64,000 nucleotides of DNA from the NCBI GenBank assembly GCA_016716745.1, contig JADJVD010000003.1:1-64000 (forward strand), written 5' to 3'. Positions 16,494 to 26,022 of this stretch are shown here, piece after piece. The notes under the pieces are model-generated. The model did not search any database, had not been told where the DNA came from, and worked only from the letters and a program-made list of their open reading frames with translations. The DNA is from Hyphomicrobiales bacterium. GTDB taxonomy: Bacteria; Pseudomonadota; Alphaproteobacteria; Rhizobiales; Beijerinckiaceae. A program made the position numbers and the translations under genes. Each line of letters starts with the position of its first letter. Within the stretch, counting starts at the first letter, position 1.

Positions 16494-18560
16494 TCAGCCC
16501 CACATGCCGCGCATCTTCGCGCGCAGGTCGATGGGCGCGGCGGCGGCGGCGCGCGCGTCGGCCTCGCGCCGGGCGGGCGGCCACACGGTCGCCTCGAAAT
16601 GCTTCAGGATCGTCGGCGGAACGAAGCGCGTGCGCGCGGCGTAGACATGGCGGTCGCCGCCGCGCGGCTGGCCGCTGGTGAAGAAGCGCTGCGGCGTGAC
16701 GAGGTCGAGCTCCTCCCTGGCGCGCGTCATCGCGACATAGAGCAGGCGGCGCTCCTCCTCGATCTCGTCGGCCGAGCCGGTGGCGAGATCGGAGGGCATG
16801 CAGCCGTCCACCGCGTTGAGCACGAAGACGGATCGCCACTCCTGCCCCTTGGCCGAGTGAATGGTGGAGAGGATGACGTAATCCTCGTCGAGCAGCGGCG
16901 GTCCGGCCTCGCCGCTGGTCGCGTTCGGCGGATCGAGCGTGAGATCGGTGAGGAACGCTGCGCGCGAGGCGAAGGTCTGCGCCATGCGCTCGAGTTGCAG
17001 AAGATCGGCCTTGCGCGCCTGCGCGTCGTCGTGGATTCGCTCCAGATGCGGCTCGTACCAGAGCCGCGCGCGTTCGATGTCGGCGGGCCATCCCGCGACC
17101 TTGAGATCGTCGAGCAGCGCCATAAAAGCCGGCCAGTCGGCGCCCGCCTGCGCGGGCGCCTTCGCCAGCGCCAGCGCGGCCAGGCGGTCGGCCGCGGCCG
17201 CGCTGGCGTCGAGCAGGCGCTGGGCGGAGCCGGGGCCGACGCCGGGCAGCAATTGCAGCACGCGGAAGCCGGCGACGCGGTCGCCCGGATTTTCGACGAA
17301 GCGCAGCAGCGACAGCATGTCCTTCACATGCGCGGCTTCGAGGAACTTCAGACCGCCGAACTTCACGAAGGGGATGTTGCGGCGCGCAAGCTCCAGCTCA
17401 AGCGGCGCGGAATGATGCGCGGCGCGAAACAGCGCGGCCTGCGATTTCAAGGGAAGACCGGCCTCGCGCGCCTCCAGAATGCGGGTCGCGACATAGGCGG
17501 CCTGATCGGCCTCGTCGCGCACCGTGACGAGGCGGGGCTTGCGGGCGGAGGGGCGGTCGCTCGTCAGCTCCTTGGCGAAGCGCTCCTTCGCGAAGGAGAT
17601 GACGGCGTTGGAGGCGGCGAGGATCGGCTGCGTCGAGCGGTAGTTCGTCTCCAGCGTGACGATTCGCGCGCGCGGGCTGAACAGGCCCGGAAAATCGAGG
17701 ATGTTGCGCACCTCGGCGGCGCGGAAGGAATAGATCGACTGGGCGTCGTCGCCGACGACGGTGAGGCCGCGCCCGTCCGGCTTCAGGCGCGTCAGCACGA
17801 GGCCTTGCAGGCGGTTGGTGTCCTGATACTCGTCGACGAGCACATGGTCGAACCGCTCGGCGACGCGGCCGGCGAGCTCCGGCTCGGCCATCATGCCGGC
17901 CCAGTAGAGCAGCAGGTCGTCGTAGTCGAGCACGTTGTGCGCCTGCTTGGCCTCGACATAGGCGGCGAACAGGCGCTTCAGCTCGCTCTCCCATTGCGCG
18001 ACCCACGGAAAGCGCCGCGCGATCAGCTCGCCCAGCGGCGCCTGCGCGTTCACCGCAAGCGAGTAGATCTGCAGACACGTCCCCTTCATCGGGAAGCGCT
18101 TGTCGCGGCCCGACAGGCCGAGATCGTGGCGGACCATCGCCATCAGGTCGGCCGAATCCTCGCGGTCGTGAATGGTGAAGGCGGGGTCGAGGCCGATCTC
18201 CTGCGCATGGATGCGCAACAGTCGCGCGCCGACGGCGTGGAAGGTGCCGGACCATGCAATCGTCGTCGCCTTCGTGACGCCGCGCCGCGCCAGCGCGCGC
18301 TCGACGCGCGCCTGCATCTCCTGCGCGGCGCGGCGCGAGAAGGTGAGCAGAAGGATGCGCCGCGCGTCGGCGCCGTTCGCGATCAGATGGGCGACGCGGT
18401 GGGCGAGCGTGGCGGTCTTGCCCGAGCCTGCGCCGGCGATGACGAGCAGAGGCGGGCCGGGGGCGGCGGCGTCCGCCTCGACGCCGTGGCGCACGGCCTC
18501 GGCCTGCGCCGGGTTGAGCCCGGCGAGCGGATCCTCGGCCTGATTCGCAAGCGCGCTCAT
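16494..18560 (-). CDS. UvrD/PcrA-type ATP-dependent DNA helicase
   Basis: This 688-residue superfamily 1A 3'-5' helicase has all motifs in order: motif [19 protein letters not shown] at residues 43-60, [11 protein letters not shown] (Ia), [11 protein letters not shown] (II), [15 protein letters not shown] (III), ETNYRST (IV), then [13 protein letters not shown] (V) and [13 protein letters not shown] (VI). It is shorter than UvrD proper (about 720-800) and lacks the long C-terminal tail, ending [11 protein letters not shown]. It fits the second UvrD-like helicase often present in Hyphomicrobiales; the exact repair role is not clear. The start at [10 protein letters not shown] is chosen because it begins at the conserved N-terminus. 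It diverges from the UbiA gene with 130 bp between starts. Confidence 0.93.
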   Translation of the reverse strand: MSALANQAEDPLAGLNPAQAEAVRHGVEADAAAPGPPLLVIAGAGSGKTATLAHRVAHLIANGADARRILLLTFSRRAAQEMQARVERALARRGVTKATTIAWSGTFHAVGARLLRIHAQEIGLDPAFTIHDREDSADLMAMVRHDLGLSGRDKRFPMKGTCLQIYSLAVNAQAPLGELIARRFPWVAQWESELKRLFAAYVEAKQAHNVLDYDDLLLYWAGMMAEPELAGRVAERFDHVLVDEYQDTNRLQGLVLTRLKPDGRGLTVVGDDAQSIYSFRAAEVRNILDFPGLFSPRARIVTLETNYRSTQPILAASNAVISFAKERFAKELTSDRPSARKPRLVTVRDEADQAAYVATRILEAREAGLPLKSQAALFRAAHHSAPLELELARRNIPFVKFGGLKFLEAAHVKDMLSLLRFVENPGDRVAGFRVLQLLPGVGPGSAQRLLDASAAAADRLAALALAKAPAQAGADWPAFMALLDDLKVAGWPADIERARLWYEPHLERIHDDAQARKADLLQLERMAQTFASRAAFLTDLTLDPPNATSGEAGPPLLDEDYVILSTIHSAKGQEWRSVFVLNAVDGCMPSDLATGSADEIEEERRLLYVAMTRAREELDLVTPQRFFTSGQPRGGDRHVYAARTRFVPPTILKHFEATVWPPARREADARAAAAAPIDLRAKMRGMWG

Positions 18561-18690
18561 GCGGGCGACGCAAACACGTTGCCGATTTGTTCGCAAGATC
18601 GGCGACGTCGGCGCTACCGGCCGCGGCTCTTGCGCGGGCGCTGCGACGAAATTTGCAGGGCGGCCCGCGAGAGCTTCGCGAGGCGTCGAG

Positions 18691-20208
18691 ATGCAGCCAT
18701 TCAAGGACCAACCGTCCCAATCCGGGACACATCCGTCGCAGGATGTCGCGCCGCGTGCGCGTCCGGCGCAGGGGGACAGGCTTCCTCTCGTGCTCGATCT
18801 CGACGGCACGCTGCTGCGCACCGATCTTCTGGTCGAGCACATCGTCGCCGCGCTGGCGCGACGGCCCTGGCTCATCTTCGCGGTGATCTGGTGGTATGCG
18901 CAGGGTCCGGCCGTGCTGAAGCGCAAGCTCGCCGAACGCGCGCCGCTCGACGTCGAGGCGCTGCCGCTGCGCGAGGATCTGGCCGCCTATGCGCTCGCCG
19001 AGCGCGAGGCGGGGCGCGAGATCGTGCTGGCGACCGCGACCGACGAGCTGATGGCGCGTCGCGTGGCGCGCCGCGTCGGCTTCGTCGACACGGTGATCGC
19101 ATCCGACGGGCGCACCAATCTGAAAGGCGCCGCCAAGGCGCGCGCGCTCGCCGAACGCTACCCGCAAGGCTTCGTCTACGCCGGCGACAGCATGGCCGAT
19201 CTGGCGGTCTGGCGCGCCGCGCAGGGCGTCATTCTTGTCAACGCGCCGAAACCTGTCGCCAAGGCTGCGCGCGGGATCGCCGAGCCCGTCGTCGAATTCG
19301 CGCCTGCGCCGCGCGGCTGGAAGCTGCTGTCGCGCGCGATGCGGCTGAAGCAGTGGGCGAAGAACGCGCTCGTCTTCGCCCCGGTTCTGCTTGCGGGGCG
19401 CCTGCTCGATCCTTCCGCCTGGGGCCTCGTCGCCGCCGCCTTCCTCGCGCTCGGGCTGGTCGCCTCGGCGACCTACATCGTCAACGATCTCGTCGATCTG
19501 CCGCAGGATCGCCGGCACTGGTCGAAGCGCGCGCGGCCGCTGGCGAGCGGCGAACTGCCGATCGGCGTCGGCGTCGCGCTCGGCGCCAGCCTGCTGTTCG
19601 CCGGCGTGACGATCGCGGCGGCGATGGGGCCGGCCGTCGCCTCCGTGGTCGGCGTCTATCTCGTCGGCACGCTCGCTTACTCATTCCGGCTGAAGCGCGT
19701 GCCGATTCTCGACGTCGGCATGCTCGCGGGCCTGTTCACGCTGCGCCTGTTTCTCGGCGTCGTCGCGATCGGCGCGGCGATCTCGCCTTGGCTCTTCGTG
19801 TTCTCGATGGCGCTGTTCCTGTCGCTATCCATCGCCAAGCGTCACACCGAAGTCGTTCGCATGCGCGCGCATGGCGAGACGAAGACGGCCGGGCGCGGCT
19901 ATGTGTCGAGCGACGAGCCAATGCTGCTCGCCTTCGGCGCGGTGGCGACGGGCGGCGCGCTGGTGCTGCTCGTGATGTATCTGATGGCCGAGGCGTTCCG
20001 CGCCGGCTTCTACTCCTTCCCCGCCGCGCTGTGGGCGATGCCGGTGGTGCTGTTCCTGTGGCTCGGGCGCATCTGGCTCTTGTGCGGGCGCGGCGAACTC
20101 GACGACGACCCGGTCGCTTTCGCGCTGCGCGATGGGCCGAGCCGCTATCTCGGCCTCGCGATGGGCGGCGTGTTCGCCTTCGCCACGTTCGGCGGAGTGG
20201 TGCTGTGA
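18691..20208 (+). CDS. HAD-UbiA fusion: UbiA family prenyltransferase with N-terminal phosphatase-like domain
   Basis: This 505-residue fusion has two parts. Residues 30-230 are a HAD domain with motif I DLDGTLLRTD (36-45) and motif IV YAGDSMADLAVW. The rest is an integral-membrane UbiA prenyltransferase with about eight or nine hydrophobic segments and the Mg-diphosphate site NDLVDLPQD (N265, D269, D273). The second motif, D-V-G-M-L-A-G-L, is reduced. The closest described function of this architecture is decaprenyl-phosphate phosphoribosyltransferase (DPPR synthase), where the fused or separate phosphatase removes the 5-phosphate; that is an inference. It is translationally coupled to GtrA (GTGA) and then to a membrane glycosyltransferase, which fits lipid-linked pentose transfer. 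DprE1/DprE2 epimerase genes are not in the window. Confidence 0.85.
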   Translation: MQPFKDQPSQSGTHPSQDVAPRARPAQGDRLPLVLDLDGTLLRTDLLVEHIVAALARRPWLIFAVIWWYAQGPAVLKRKLAERAPLDVEALPLREDLAAYALAEREAGREIVLATATDELMARRVARRVGFVDTVIASDGRTNLKGAAKARALAERYPQGFVYAGDSMADLAVWRAAQGVILVNAPKPVAKAARGIAEPVVEFAPAPRGWKLLSRAMRLKQWAKNALVFAPVLLAGRLLDPSAWGLVAAAFLALGLVASATYIVNDLVDLPQDRRHWSKRARPLASGELPIGVGVALGASLLFAGVTIAAAMGPAVASVVGVYLVGTLAYSFRLKRVPILDVGMLAGLFTLRLFLGVVAIGAAISPWLFVFSMALFLSLSIAKRHTEVVRMRAHGETKTAGRGYVSSDEPMLLAFGAVATGGALVLLVMYLMAEAFRAGFYSFPAALWAMPVVLFLWLGRIWLLCGRGELDDDPVAFALRDGPSRYLGLAMGGVFAFATFGGVVL

Positions 20209-20639
20209 GCGCGCTGCGTCGCATCCTGTCGAGCGAGATCGCGCGCTTTCTCGTGTGCGGCGGCGCCGCCGCGGCGATCAACTGGCTGGCGCGCATCGCG
20301 CTGTCGGTGGTCATGCCGTTTCCGGCGGCGGTGGCGCTCGCCTACGCCATCGGCATGGCGGCGGGCTTCGCGCTCTATCGCGAGGTGGTGTGGCCGCAGG
20401 GCCGCGCCGCCGTCGCGGGGCAGGCGCTGCGCTTCCTTGCCGTCAATGCGCTCGGCGCCCTCGTGACGCTCGCCGTCGCGATGCTGGCGCGCGCCGCGCT
20501 GTCGCACGCGCTCGATTCCGCGCTCGCCGAGGCGGCGGGTCACGCCGTCGGCATCGCCGTCGGCGCGCTGTCGAATTTTCACGCCCATGCGCGCTTCACC
20601 TTCGCGCGGCCCGTTTCCTCGCAGAGGATTTCGTCATGA
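20205..20639 (+). CDS. GtrA family membrane protein
   Basis: A 144-residue protein with four hydrophobic segments (FLVCGGAAAAINWLARIAL, the AVALAYAIGMAAGFALY segment, FLAVNALGALVTLAVAML and the last, HAVGIAVGALSNFHAHARFTF). The last carries the family ending S-N-F-x-x-x-x-x-F-x-F. GtrA proteins are thought to flip or position polyprenyl-phosphate-linked sugars. The GTG start overlaps the UbiA stop and the stop overlaps the ATG of the next gene, so all three are coupled. No cytoplasmic polyprenol-phosphate glycosyltransferase (GtrB) is adjacent. Confidence 0.88.
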   Translation: MSALRRILSSEIARFLVCGGAAAAINWLARIALSVVMPFPAAVALAYAIGMAAGFALYREVVWPQGRAAVAGQALRFLAVNALGALVTLAVAMLARAALSHALDSALAEAAGHAVGIAVGALSNFHAHARFTFARPVSSQRISS

Positions 20640-21919
20640 CGGACATCTCGTTTCACCGCGCCGGCCTGTCGCTCCGCGAGGCGCGCGCGCGCCTGACCGC
20701 CGTCCGCGACGGCGCGACGCGGCTGACGGTCCTCGACGCGCTCGGCCTCGCGCTCGGCGCTCTGCTCGTCGCGATCATCGCGTATCGCGCGTTGCGCGAG
20801 ACGGGACAGACCAACAGCTACGCCGCGCTCGCCGACGCCTTCCTGCACGGGCGCACGAGCGTGAGCGCGTGCTTCGACATCGACTGCGTGACGAAGAACG
20901 GCGTCGGCTACGTCATCTTCCCGCCGTTCCCGGCGGCGCTCGCCATGCCGTTCGTCGCCGTCTTCGGCGTCGGCTTCAAGGGCTTCGTGCTGCTCGGCCT
21001 GGCGCTGGCGGCGCTGTCGCTGTGGTTCTGGCGGCAGATCGCGCGCGGCGCGGGGCTCGACGACCGAACCTTCGCGTGGTTCGCCGGGGCGATCCTCGTC
21101 GCCTCGCCGCTCTACTATGTGACGATCCGCGCCGACGGCGTTTGGTTCTTCGCCCAGTGTGTCGCCTTCATGCTGATGTCGGGCGCGCTGTGGGCCGCGC
21201 TCGTGCGTGGCTCGGCGCTCCTCGCCGGCGCCTTCATGGCGGCGGCGTTCCTGACGCGGCAGATGACGATCCTCGCCGCGCCCGCGATCTTCCTGATGCT
21301 TGCGCGCGAGGGCGAGAGCCTGTTGACGATCGACCGCGCGCGCGTGAAGGCGGCGGCGCTGTTCGCCGCGCCGATCCTGGCCGCGCTCGGGCTCTATTTC
21401 GCCTACAACGCGGCGCGCTTCGGCTCGCCGCTCGATACGGGCTACACGCTGCTGATCGGCCGGCAGACGGGCTCGATCATGGATCTGCGCCTCAACGAGC
21501 ACGGCGCCTTCTCGTCGGCCTATGTGGTGCAGAACCTGTTCTATCTGCTCGTGCAGGGCTTCCATGTCGACTTCACGGGACCGAAGGCGCTGACGCTCGG
21601 GGCGCTCGATCCGTTCGGCTCGTCGCTGCTCGCCGCCAGTCCGTGGCTGCTGCTGCTGCTCGCCGCGAAGGCGGACCGGCGCATGATCGGCGCGGCGCTC
21701 GCGGCCGCCGCCATCGCCGGCGTGACGCTGTTCTACCACTCGAACGGCTTCTCCCAGTATAACGCGCAGCGCTATGCGCTGGACTGGCTGCCGCTGGCGC
21801 TCGTCTTTCTTCCGGGCGCGTTGAAGGCGGCGCATGGCGCGGTGACGCGCGGGCTGATCCTCTATGCGGGGGGCCTCAACCTCGCGGCGATGGTCGTGTT
21901 GCAGCTCACGCGCGGCTGA
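20636..21919 (+). CDS. Polytopic membrane glycosyltransferase-like protein
   Basis: This 427-residue protein has about ten hydrophobic segments and one clear periplasmic loop in the first third (YAALADAFLHGRTSVS, then CFDIDCVTKNGVGYVIFPPFPAAL). Its shape is that of GT-C fold glycosyltransferases, which use polyprenyl-phosphate sugars as donors on the periplasmic face. An expected acidic pair after the first membrane helix may be represented by D-I-D. Downstream segments LTRQMTILAAPAIFLM and SNGFSQYNAQRYALDWLP are typical of this unassigned family. The ATG at 20636 overlaps the gtrA stop and has AGAGGA upstream. As third gene of the UbiA-GtrA operon it is the likely user of the lipid-linked sugar. 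Acceptor unknown. Confidence 0.75.
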   Translation: MTDISFHRAGLSLREARARLTAVRDGATRLTVLDALGLALGALLVAIIAYRALRETGQTNSYAALADAFLHGRTSVSACFDIDCVTKNGVGYVIFPPFPAALAMPFVAVFGVGFKGFVLLGLALAALSLWFWRQIARGAGLDDRTFAWFAGAILVASPLYYVTIRADGVWFFAQCVAFMLMSGALWAALVRGSALLAGAFMAAAFLTRQMTILAAPAIFLMLAREGESLLTIDRARVKAAALFAAPILAALGLYFAYNAARFGSPLDTGYTLLIGRQTGSIMDLRLNEHGAFSSAYVVQNLFYLLVQGFHVDFTGPKALTLGALDPFGSSLLAASPWLLLLLAAKADRRMIGAALAAAAIAGVTLFYHSNGFSQYNAQRYALDWLPLALVFLPGALKAAHGAVTRGLILYAGGLNLAAMVVLQLTRG

Positions 21920-21921
21920 GC

Positions 21922-22403
21922 CTCTACAGCATCTCCGGCGCCTGCTTGCGCCGCGGCGGCGCGCGATCAGATCGAGCGCGGGGCGTGCGGCAGGCGGCCC
22001 TGCCCGATCGGGCTGCAGGCCATCAGCGGCGCGCCGATGCGCTGCCGGAAGGGCATGAGGTCGAACTCGATCCCGCGCCGCGTCGGATCGTAGAGCGCCT
22101 GATTGGCCGCGCAGCGCGTCAGGTCGGTCTCCTCGCCCAGCTCCTCGAGATCCTCGACGTCGAAATTGCCGACGCCCCGGCGGCGGATCTTGCCGGCGGC
22201 GGCCAGCGCCTCGAAGCCGGCCGCCGTCTCGGCCTCGCCCTCGCCATACATCTTGGCCGTGTCGATCACCGTCAGGCCGAGATCGTGGCCGAGGCGCAGC
22301 GCGGCGATCTCCCCGGACCGGCTGCGGTCGTCCTCGGCCATCATCCATGCGCCCTGGCCGAGCGCGGGAACCGCGCGTCCGCAAAGGTCACGTCCCCCGC
22401 CAT
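21922..22403 (-). pseudogene. Aldo/keto reductase remnant
   Basis: Pieces of an NADPH-dependent aldo/keto reductase of the YeaE-like branch can be read in order: MAGDVTFADARF, then (after one missing G near 22369) ALGQGAWMMAEDD. TVIDTAKMYGEGEAE follows, carrying the catalytic Asp and Tyr. The sequence then jumps to FEALAAAGKIRRRGVGNFDV, skipping about 60 codons that would hold the catalytic Lys and His. After CSPIGQGRLPH another frame carries ALDLIARRRGA, and a third carries the family's last residues PRRKQAPEML, ending at TAG 21922-21924. A second deletion of about 50 codons is therefore likely. The first join sits at GCCGAG and the second in a GC string that both flanks share. It still has a strong ribosome site (GGGAGAGGG). 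It cannot encode an active enzyme as written. Confidence 0.8.
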
Positions 22404-22503
22404 CGCCCTCTCCCGGCATGTCTCGTCTGTCGTCCGCGCGGTTGCGCCGCCTCGCGAAATGCGCCACCCATCGCGACGCGCTTTCTCATCGCCGGAGCCA
22501 TCC

Positions 22504-23202
22504 ATGCCGCTCGACGCCGCCGCCATCGCAACGCTGAAGCAGGTGTCGACCGCGACGCTGACCACGATCCTTCTGAAGAAGGGTTTGCGCAACGTCTGGA
22601 TGCGCGGCGCGCGGCCGCTGCGGCATGGCAATGGCCGCATCGTCGGCCCGGCCTTCACGTTGCGCTTCGTGCCGGCGCGCGAGGATCTGGCGACGCCCGA
22701 ATCCTGGTCCTCGCCGATCTCGACGCGCGCCGCCATCGAGGCGATGCCGGCGGGCTGCGTCTGCGTCGTCGACGCGATGGGGATCAGGGACGCGGGCATT
22801 TTCGGCGACATTCTGTGCGCGCGGATGCAGAAGCGCGGCGTCGCCGCGCTCGTCACCGACGGCGTGGTGCGCGACGAGGTCGGCGTGCTTGGCACGAAGC
22901 TGCCGGTGTGGTGCGACGGAGCGGCCGCGCCTCCCTCCGTCGCCGGCCTCACCTTCGTCGCCTGGCAGCAGCCGATCGGCTGCGGCGGCGTCGCGGTGTT
23001 TCCCGACGACGTGATCGTGGTGGACGACGACGGCGCCGTGGTCATCCCCGCCGCTCTGCTCGACGAGGCGCTGAAGCTCGCCCCCGAGCAGGAGCGCATG
23101 GAGGCGTGGATCATGGAGGAGGTGGAGAAGGGCGCGCCGCTTCCCGGCCTCTACCCGATGAACGCCGAGACGAAAGCGCGCTACGAGGCGAGCAAGAAAT
23201 AA
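22504..23202 (+). CDS. RraA family protein (possible 4-hydroxy-4-methyl-2-oxoglutarate aldolase-like)
   Basis: This 232-residue protein has the RraA fold. The metal/substrate site appears as LVTDGVVRDEVGV (Asp and Arg of the aldolase members) after CVCVVDAMGIRDAGIFGDILC. The N-terminus STATLTTILLKKGLRN fits the family's T-x-x-L-x-D-x-L-x-K-x-G pattern. Members are either RNase E inhibitors or divalent-metal aldolases/decarboxylases for oxaloacetate-like substrates. Length and the extra C-terminal helix (about residues 190-232) favour the metabolic type. It is followed by a DHDPS-family lyase after 11 bp, so both probably act on one catabolic intermediate. The TRAP transporter on the opposite strand may bring in the substrate. 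Confidence 0.82.
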   Translation: MPLDAAAIATLKQVSTATLTTILLKKGLRNVWMRGARPLRHGNGRIVGPAFTLRFVPAREDLATPESWSSPISTRAAIEAMPAGCVCVVDAMGIRDAGIFGDILCARMQKRGVAALVTDGVVRDEVGVLGTKLPVWCDGAAAPPSVAGLTFVAWQQPIGCGGVAVFPDDVIVVDDDGAVVIPAALLDEALKLAPEQERMEAWIMEEVEKGAPLPGLYPMNAETKARYEASKK

Positions 23203-23213
23203 GGATCGCCGCC

Positions 23214-24143
23214 ATGCGTCTTGACGCTTCCGCCGCCGGGCTGTTTCCGATCGCCGTCACGCCGTTCACGCCGGAGGGGGCCGTGGATACGGCCTCCGTC
23301 GATTCGATGACGGATTTCTATCTCGCCTCGGGCGCGACGGGCCTGACCATCCTCGGCATCATGGGCGAGGCGCCGAAGCTCGATCTCGAGGAATCGCTGG
23401 CGATCACCAAACAGGTGTGCGCACGCGCCGCCCGCATCCCCGTCGTCGTCGGCGTGTCCGCGCCCGGCTTCGCCGCCATGCGCTCGCTGGCGCGGGGCGC
23501 GATGGAGCGCGGGGCGGCCGGCGTGATGATCGCGCCGCCGCCGCATCTGCGCACCGACGAGCAGATCGTGACCTATTACGCGCAGGCGATCGAGGCGATC
23601 GGCGAGGATATTCCCTTCGTCATTCAGGACTACCCGCTGACGCTCACCGTGGTGATGACGCCGGGCGTGCTGAAGCGCATCGTCAACGCTCACGCCTCCT
23701 GCGTGATGCTGAAGCATGAGGACTGGCCGGGCCTCGAGAAGATCTCGGCGATGCGCGGCTTCACCGCCGACGGCTCGATGCGGCGCATCTCGATCCTGAC
23801 CGGCAATGGCGGCCTGTTCCTCGATTTCGAAATGGAGCGCGGCGCGGACGGGGCGATGACCGGCTACGCCTTCCCCGACATGCTGGCCGACGTGGTGCGG
23901 CTCTCGCGCGAGGGCGCGCGCGACGCGGCGCACGATCTGTTCGACGCGCATCTGCCGCTGATCCGCTACGAGCAGCAGCAGGGCGTGGGCCTGGCCGTGC
24001 GCAAATATGTGCTCGCCAAACGCGGCGCAATCGCCTCCGACGCGCAGCGCAAGCCCGGCGCGGGCCTGACCGCGAAAGCCAAAGCCGAGGTCGATTATCT
24101 ACTGGCGCGCGTCGCGCGGACGGACGGCCGGGCGCGGATCTGA
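23214..24143 (+). CDS. Dihydrodipicolinate synthase family lyase
   Basis: This 309-residue TIM-barrel class I aldolase has GLFPIAVTPFTPEGAVD at the start and LTILGIMGEAPKL (the family's G-T-T-G-E position is altered to I-M-G-E). The catalytic Tyr lies in FVIQDYPL and the Schiff-base Lys in CVMLKHEDWPG. The substitution at the G-T-T-G-E motif and the C-terminal extension suggest a substrate other than pyruvate plus aspartate semialdehyde, such as a keto-deoxy sugar acid. It follows the RraA-like gene closely with AAGGA before its ATG, and converges with the TRAP transporter genes (8 bp between stops). The true lysine-pathway DapA should be elsewhere. Confidence 0.88.
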   Translation: MRLDASAAGLFPIAVTPFTPEGAVDTASVDSMTDFYLASGATGLTILGIMGEAPKLDLEESLAITKQVCARAARIPVVVGVSAPGFAAMRSLARGAMERGAAGVMIAPPPHLRTDEQIVTYYAQAIEAIGEDIPFVIQDYPLTLTVVMTPGVLKRIVNAHASCVMLKHEDWPGLEKISAMRGFTADGSMRRISILTGNGGLFLDFEMERGADGAMTGYAFPDMLADVVRLSREGARDAAHDLFDAHLPLIRYEQQQGVGLAVRKYVLAKRGAIASDAQRKPGAGLTAKAKAEVDYLLARVARTDGRARI

Positions 24144-24151
24144 GCGGCGCC

Positions 24152-26014
24152 TCACAGGAAGCCGATGGAGAACCACGGGATCGCGGCGACCGCGATCAGG
24201 CCGATCAGCAGCGCCAGCATGTAGGCCCAGATCGGCCGCATGCCCTCGTCCGGGTGCACCTTGCCGATGGCGCAGGCGGCGTAATAGCCGACGCCGAAGG
24301 GCGGGGCGAACAGGCCGAGACCCATGGCGAGGATCACCACCATGGCGTAGTGCACCTCGTGAATGCCGACGGCCTTGGCGATGGGGAACATCAGCGGGCC
24401 GAACAGCACGATCGCCGGAATGCCCTCCAGCACGCTGCCGAGCACGATGAAGGCGAGGATCGAGACGATCATGAAGGTGATCGCGCCGCCCGGCAGGCCC
24501 TTCATGAAGGCCGCCAGCGTGCTCGAGAAGCCCGATTGCGTGAGCCCCCACGCCATCGCCGAGGCCGCGCCGATGATGAACAGGATCGCGCCCGACAGCG
24601 TCGCCGTCTCGACCAGCATCGGCGTGATCCGCTTCACGTCGAACTGGCGGTAGACGAACAGGCCGGCGAGCACGGCGTAGGCGATGCCGATGGTCGAGAC
24701 CTCCGTCGCCGTCGCCACGCCCTCGACGACGGCGGCGCGGATGACGAAGGGCAGGGCCAGCGCCGGCAGCGCGACGACGAACAGCTTGCCGGCCTCGCCC
24801 CATGTCGCGCGGCGCACATGCGAGAGATCGTCCGTGCGGTAGCGCATCGCCACCACGACGCAGAGGCCGACGGCGAGCACCAGGCCCGGCACGAGGCCGC
24901 CGGTGAACAGCGCGGCGATGGAGACGCCCGTCACCGAGCCGATGGTGATGAGGACGATGGAGGGCGGGATCGTCTCGGTCTGCGCGCCGGTGGCCGAGAG
25001 CAGCGCGACGAGATCGCCGGGCTTGGCGCCGCGCGCCTTCATCTCGGGGAACAGGGCCGGGGCGACGGCCGCCATATCGGCCGCCTTCGAGCCGGAAATG
25101 CCGGAGACCAGATACATCGCCCCGATCAGCACATAGGACAGGCCGCCGCGCACATGGCCGAGCAGGCTCGCCAGAAAGCGCACCATCGCGGCCGCCATGC
25201 CGGTCATCTCGATCAACAGGCCGAGAAAGACGAACAGCGGCACGGCGAGCAGGATGAGATGGCTCATGCCCTCGTCCATGCGGCCGACCATCACCATCGG
25301 GGCGACGCGCGTCGTCAGCGCGATGTAGCCGAAGGTGGCGAGGGCGAAGGAAAATCCGATCGGCACGCCGAGAAAGACGCCGGCCATCACGCCGAAGACG
25401 AAAAAGACGACGAGATTGAGATTGCCGAGCGCCTTGAATCCGGGGCCGATGGCCCAGAAGGCGGCGACCAGCGCGGCGACGACGGCGAGCGCGCCGAGCG
25501 CCTCGCTCGCCCGATGCGTCGACAGCCGGATCAGCGAGAAGACGACGATCAGCGCGACGCCGACCGGGAAGGCGGCGGCGCGCCAGGCGCCGGAAATCTC
25601 CAGCGCGGGCGTGGTGATGAAGGTCTCCTCCATCGCCCACTCATAGGCCCAGGGCAGGACGAGCAGGCAGAAGGCGAGGCCCGCGGCGAGCGCCAGCGCG
25701 TCGAAGAAGGAGCGGCGCGTCGCCGACAGCATGCCGATCGCCGCCGTCATCCGCATATGCGCGTTCATGCGCACGGCGATGACGGCGCCGAGCATGGCGA
25801 GCCAGAGAAACAGGGTGGAGGCCAGTTCGTCCGACCAGGTGAGCGGGCGGTGCAGCGCGTATCGCGCCACCACGCCCGCCAGCAGGATCACCACCTCCGC
25901 CGCGACCAGCGCGGCGGCGACGATTTCGACGAGCCGCCCGAGCGCGCGATCGAGACTTGCGATCGCGCCTGGCGGCGCAGGCGCGGCCGCGCCCCCTTCA
26001 GCCGGCGCCCCCAT
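24152..26014 (-). CDS. TRAP transporter permease, fused small and large subunits (DctQ-DctM)
   Basis: This 620-residue fusion opens with a DctQ-like membrane part (about residues 20-180, four helices, with WSDELASTLFLWLAMLGAV as its signature). The large DctM/ion-transporter-like subunit follows (about residues 200-620, roughly twelve helices). Landmarks of the latter are PIGFSFALATFGYI, LLAVPLFVFLGLLIEMTG and VSGISGSKAADMAA. Further on are IPPSIVLITIG and PPFGVGYYAACAIGKV. Together with the binding protein encoded 8 bp upstream it forms a sodium-driven uptake system for carboxylates or sugar acids. Fused DctQM proteins are known. Substrate is not readable; the neighbouring RraA and DHDPS-family genes suggest a hydroxy- or keto-acid. 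Confidence 0.9.
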   Translation of the reverse strand: MGAPAEGGAAAPAPPGAIASLDRALGRLVEIVAAALVAAEVVILLAGVVARYALHRPLTWSDELASTLFLWLAMLGAVIAVRMNAHMRMTAAIGMLSATRRSFFDALALAAGLAFCLLVLPWAYEWAMEETFITTPALEISGAWRAAAFPVGVALIVVFSLIRLSTHRASEALGALAVVAALVAAFWAIGPGFKALGNLNLVVFFVFGVMAGVFLGVPIGFSFALATFGYIALTTRVAPMVMVGRMDEGMSHLILLAVPLFVFLGLLIEMTGMAAAMVRFLASLLGHVRGGLSYVLIGAMYLVSGISGSKAADMAAVAPALFPEMKARGAKPGDLVALLSATGAQTETIPPSIVLITIGSVTGVSIAALFTGGLVPGLVLAVGLCVVVAMRYRTDDLSHVRRATWGEAGKLFVVALPALALPFVIRAAVVEGVATATEVSTIGIAYAVLAGLFVYRQFDVKRITPMLVETATLSGAILFIIGAASAMAWGLTQSGFSSTLAAFMKGLPGGAITFMIVSILAFIVLGSVLEGIPAIVLFGPLMFPIAKAVGIHEVHYAMVVILAMGLGLFAPPFGVGYYAACAIGKVHPDEGMRPIWAYMLALLIGLIAVAAIPWFSIGFL

Positions 26015-26022
26015 TTCGCCCG

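Noticed and set aside
16224..20639. A 1471-codon open frame on the plus strand opposite the UvrD-like helicase
   Set aside because: Only its last 145 codons (GtrA) match a family; the rest is Arg/Gly/Ala-rich antisense of nagB and the helicase, an effect of the very high GC content.
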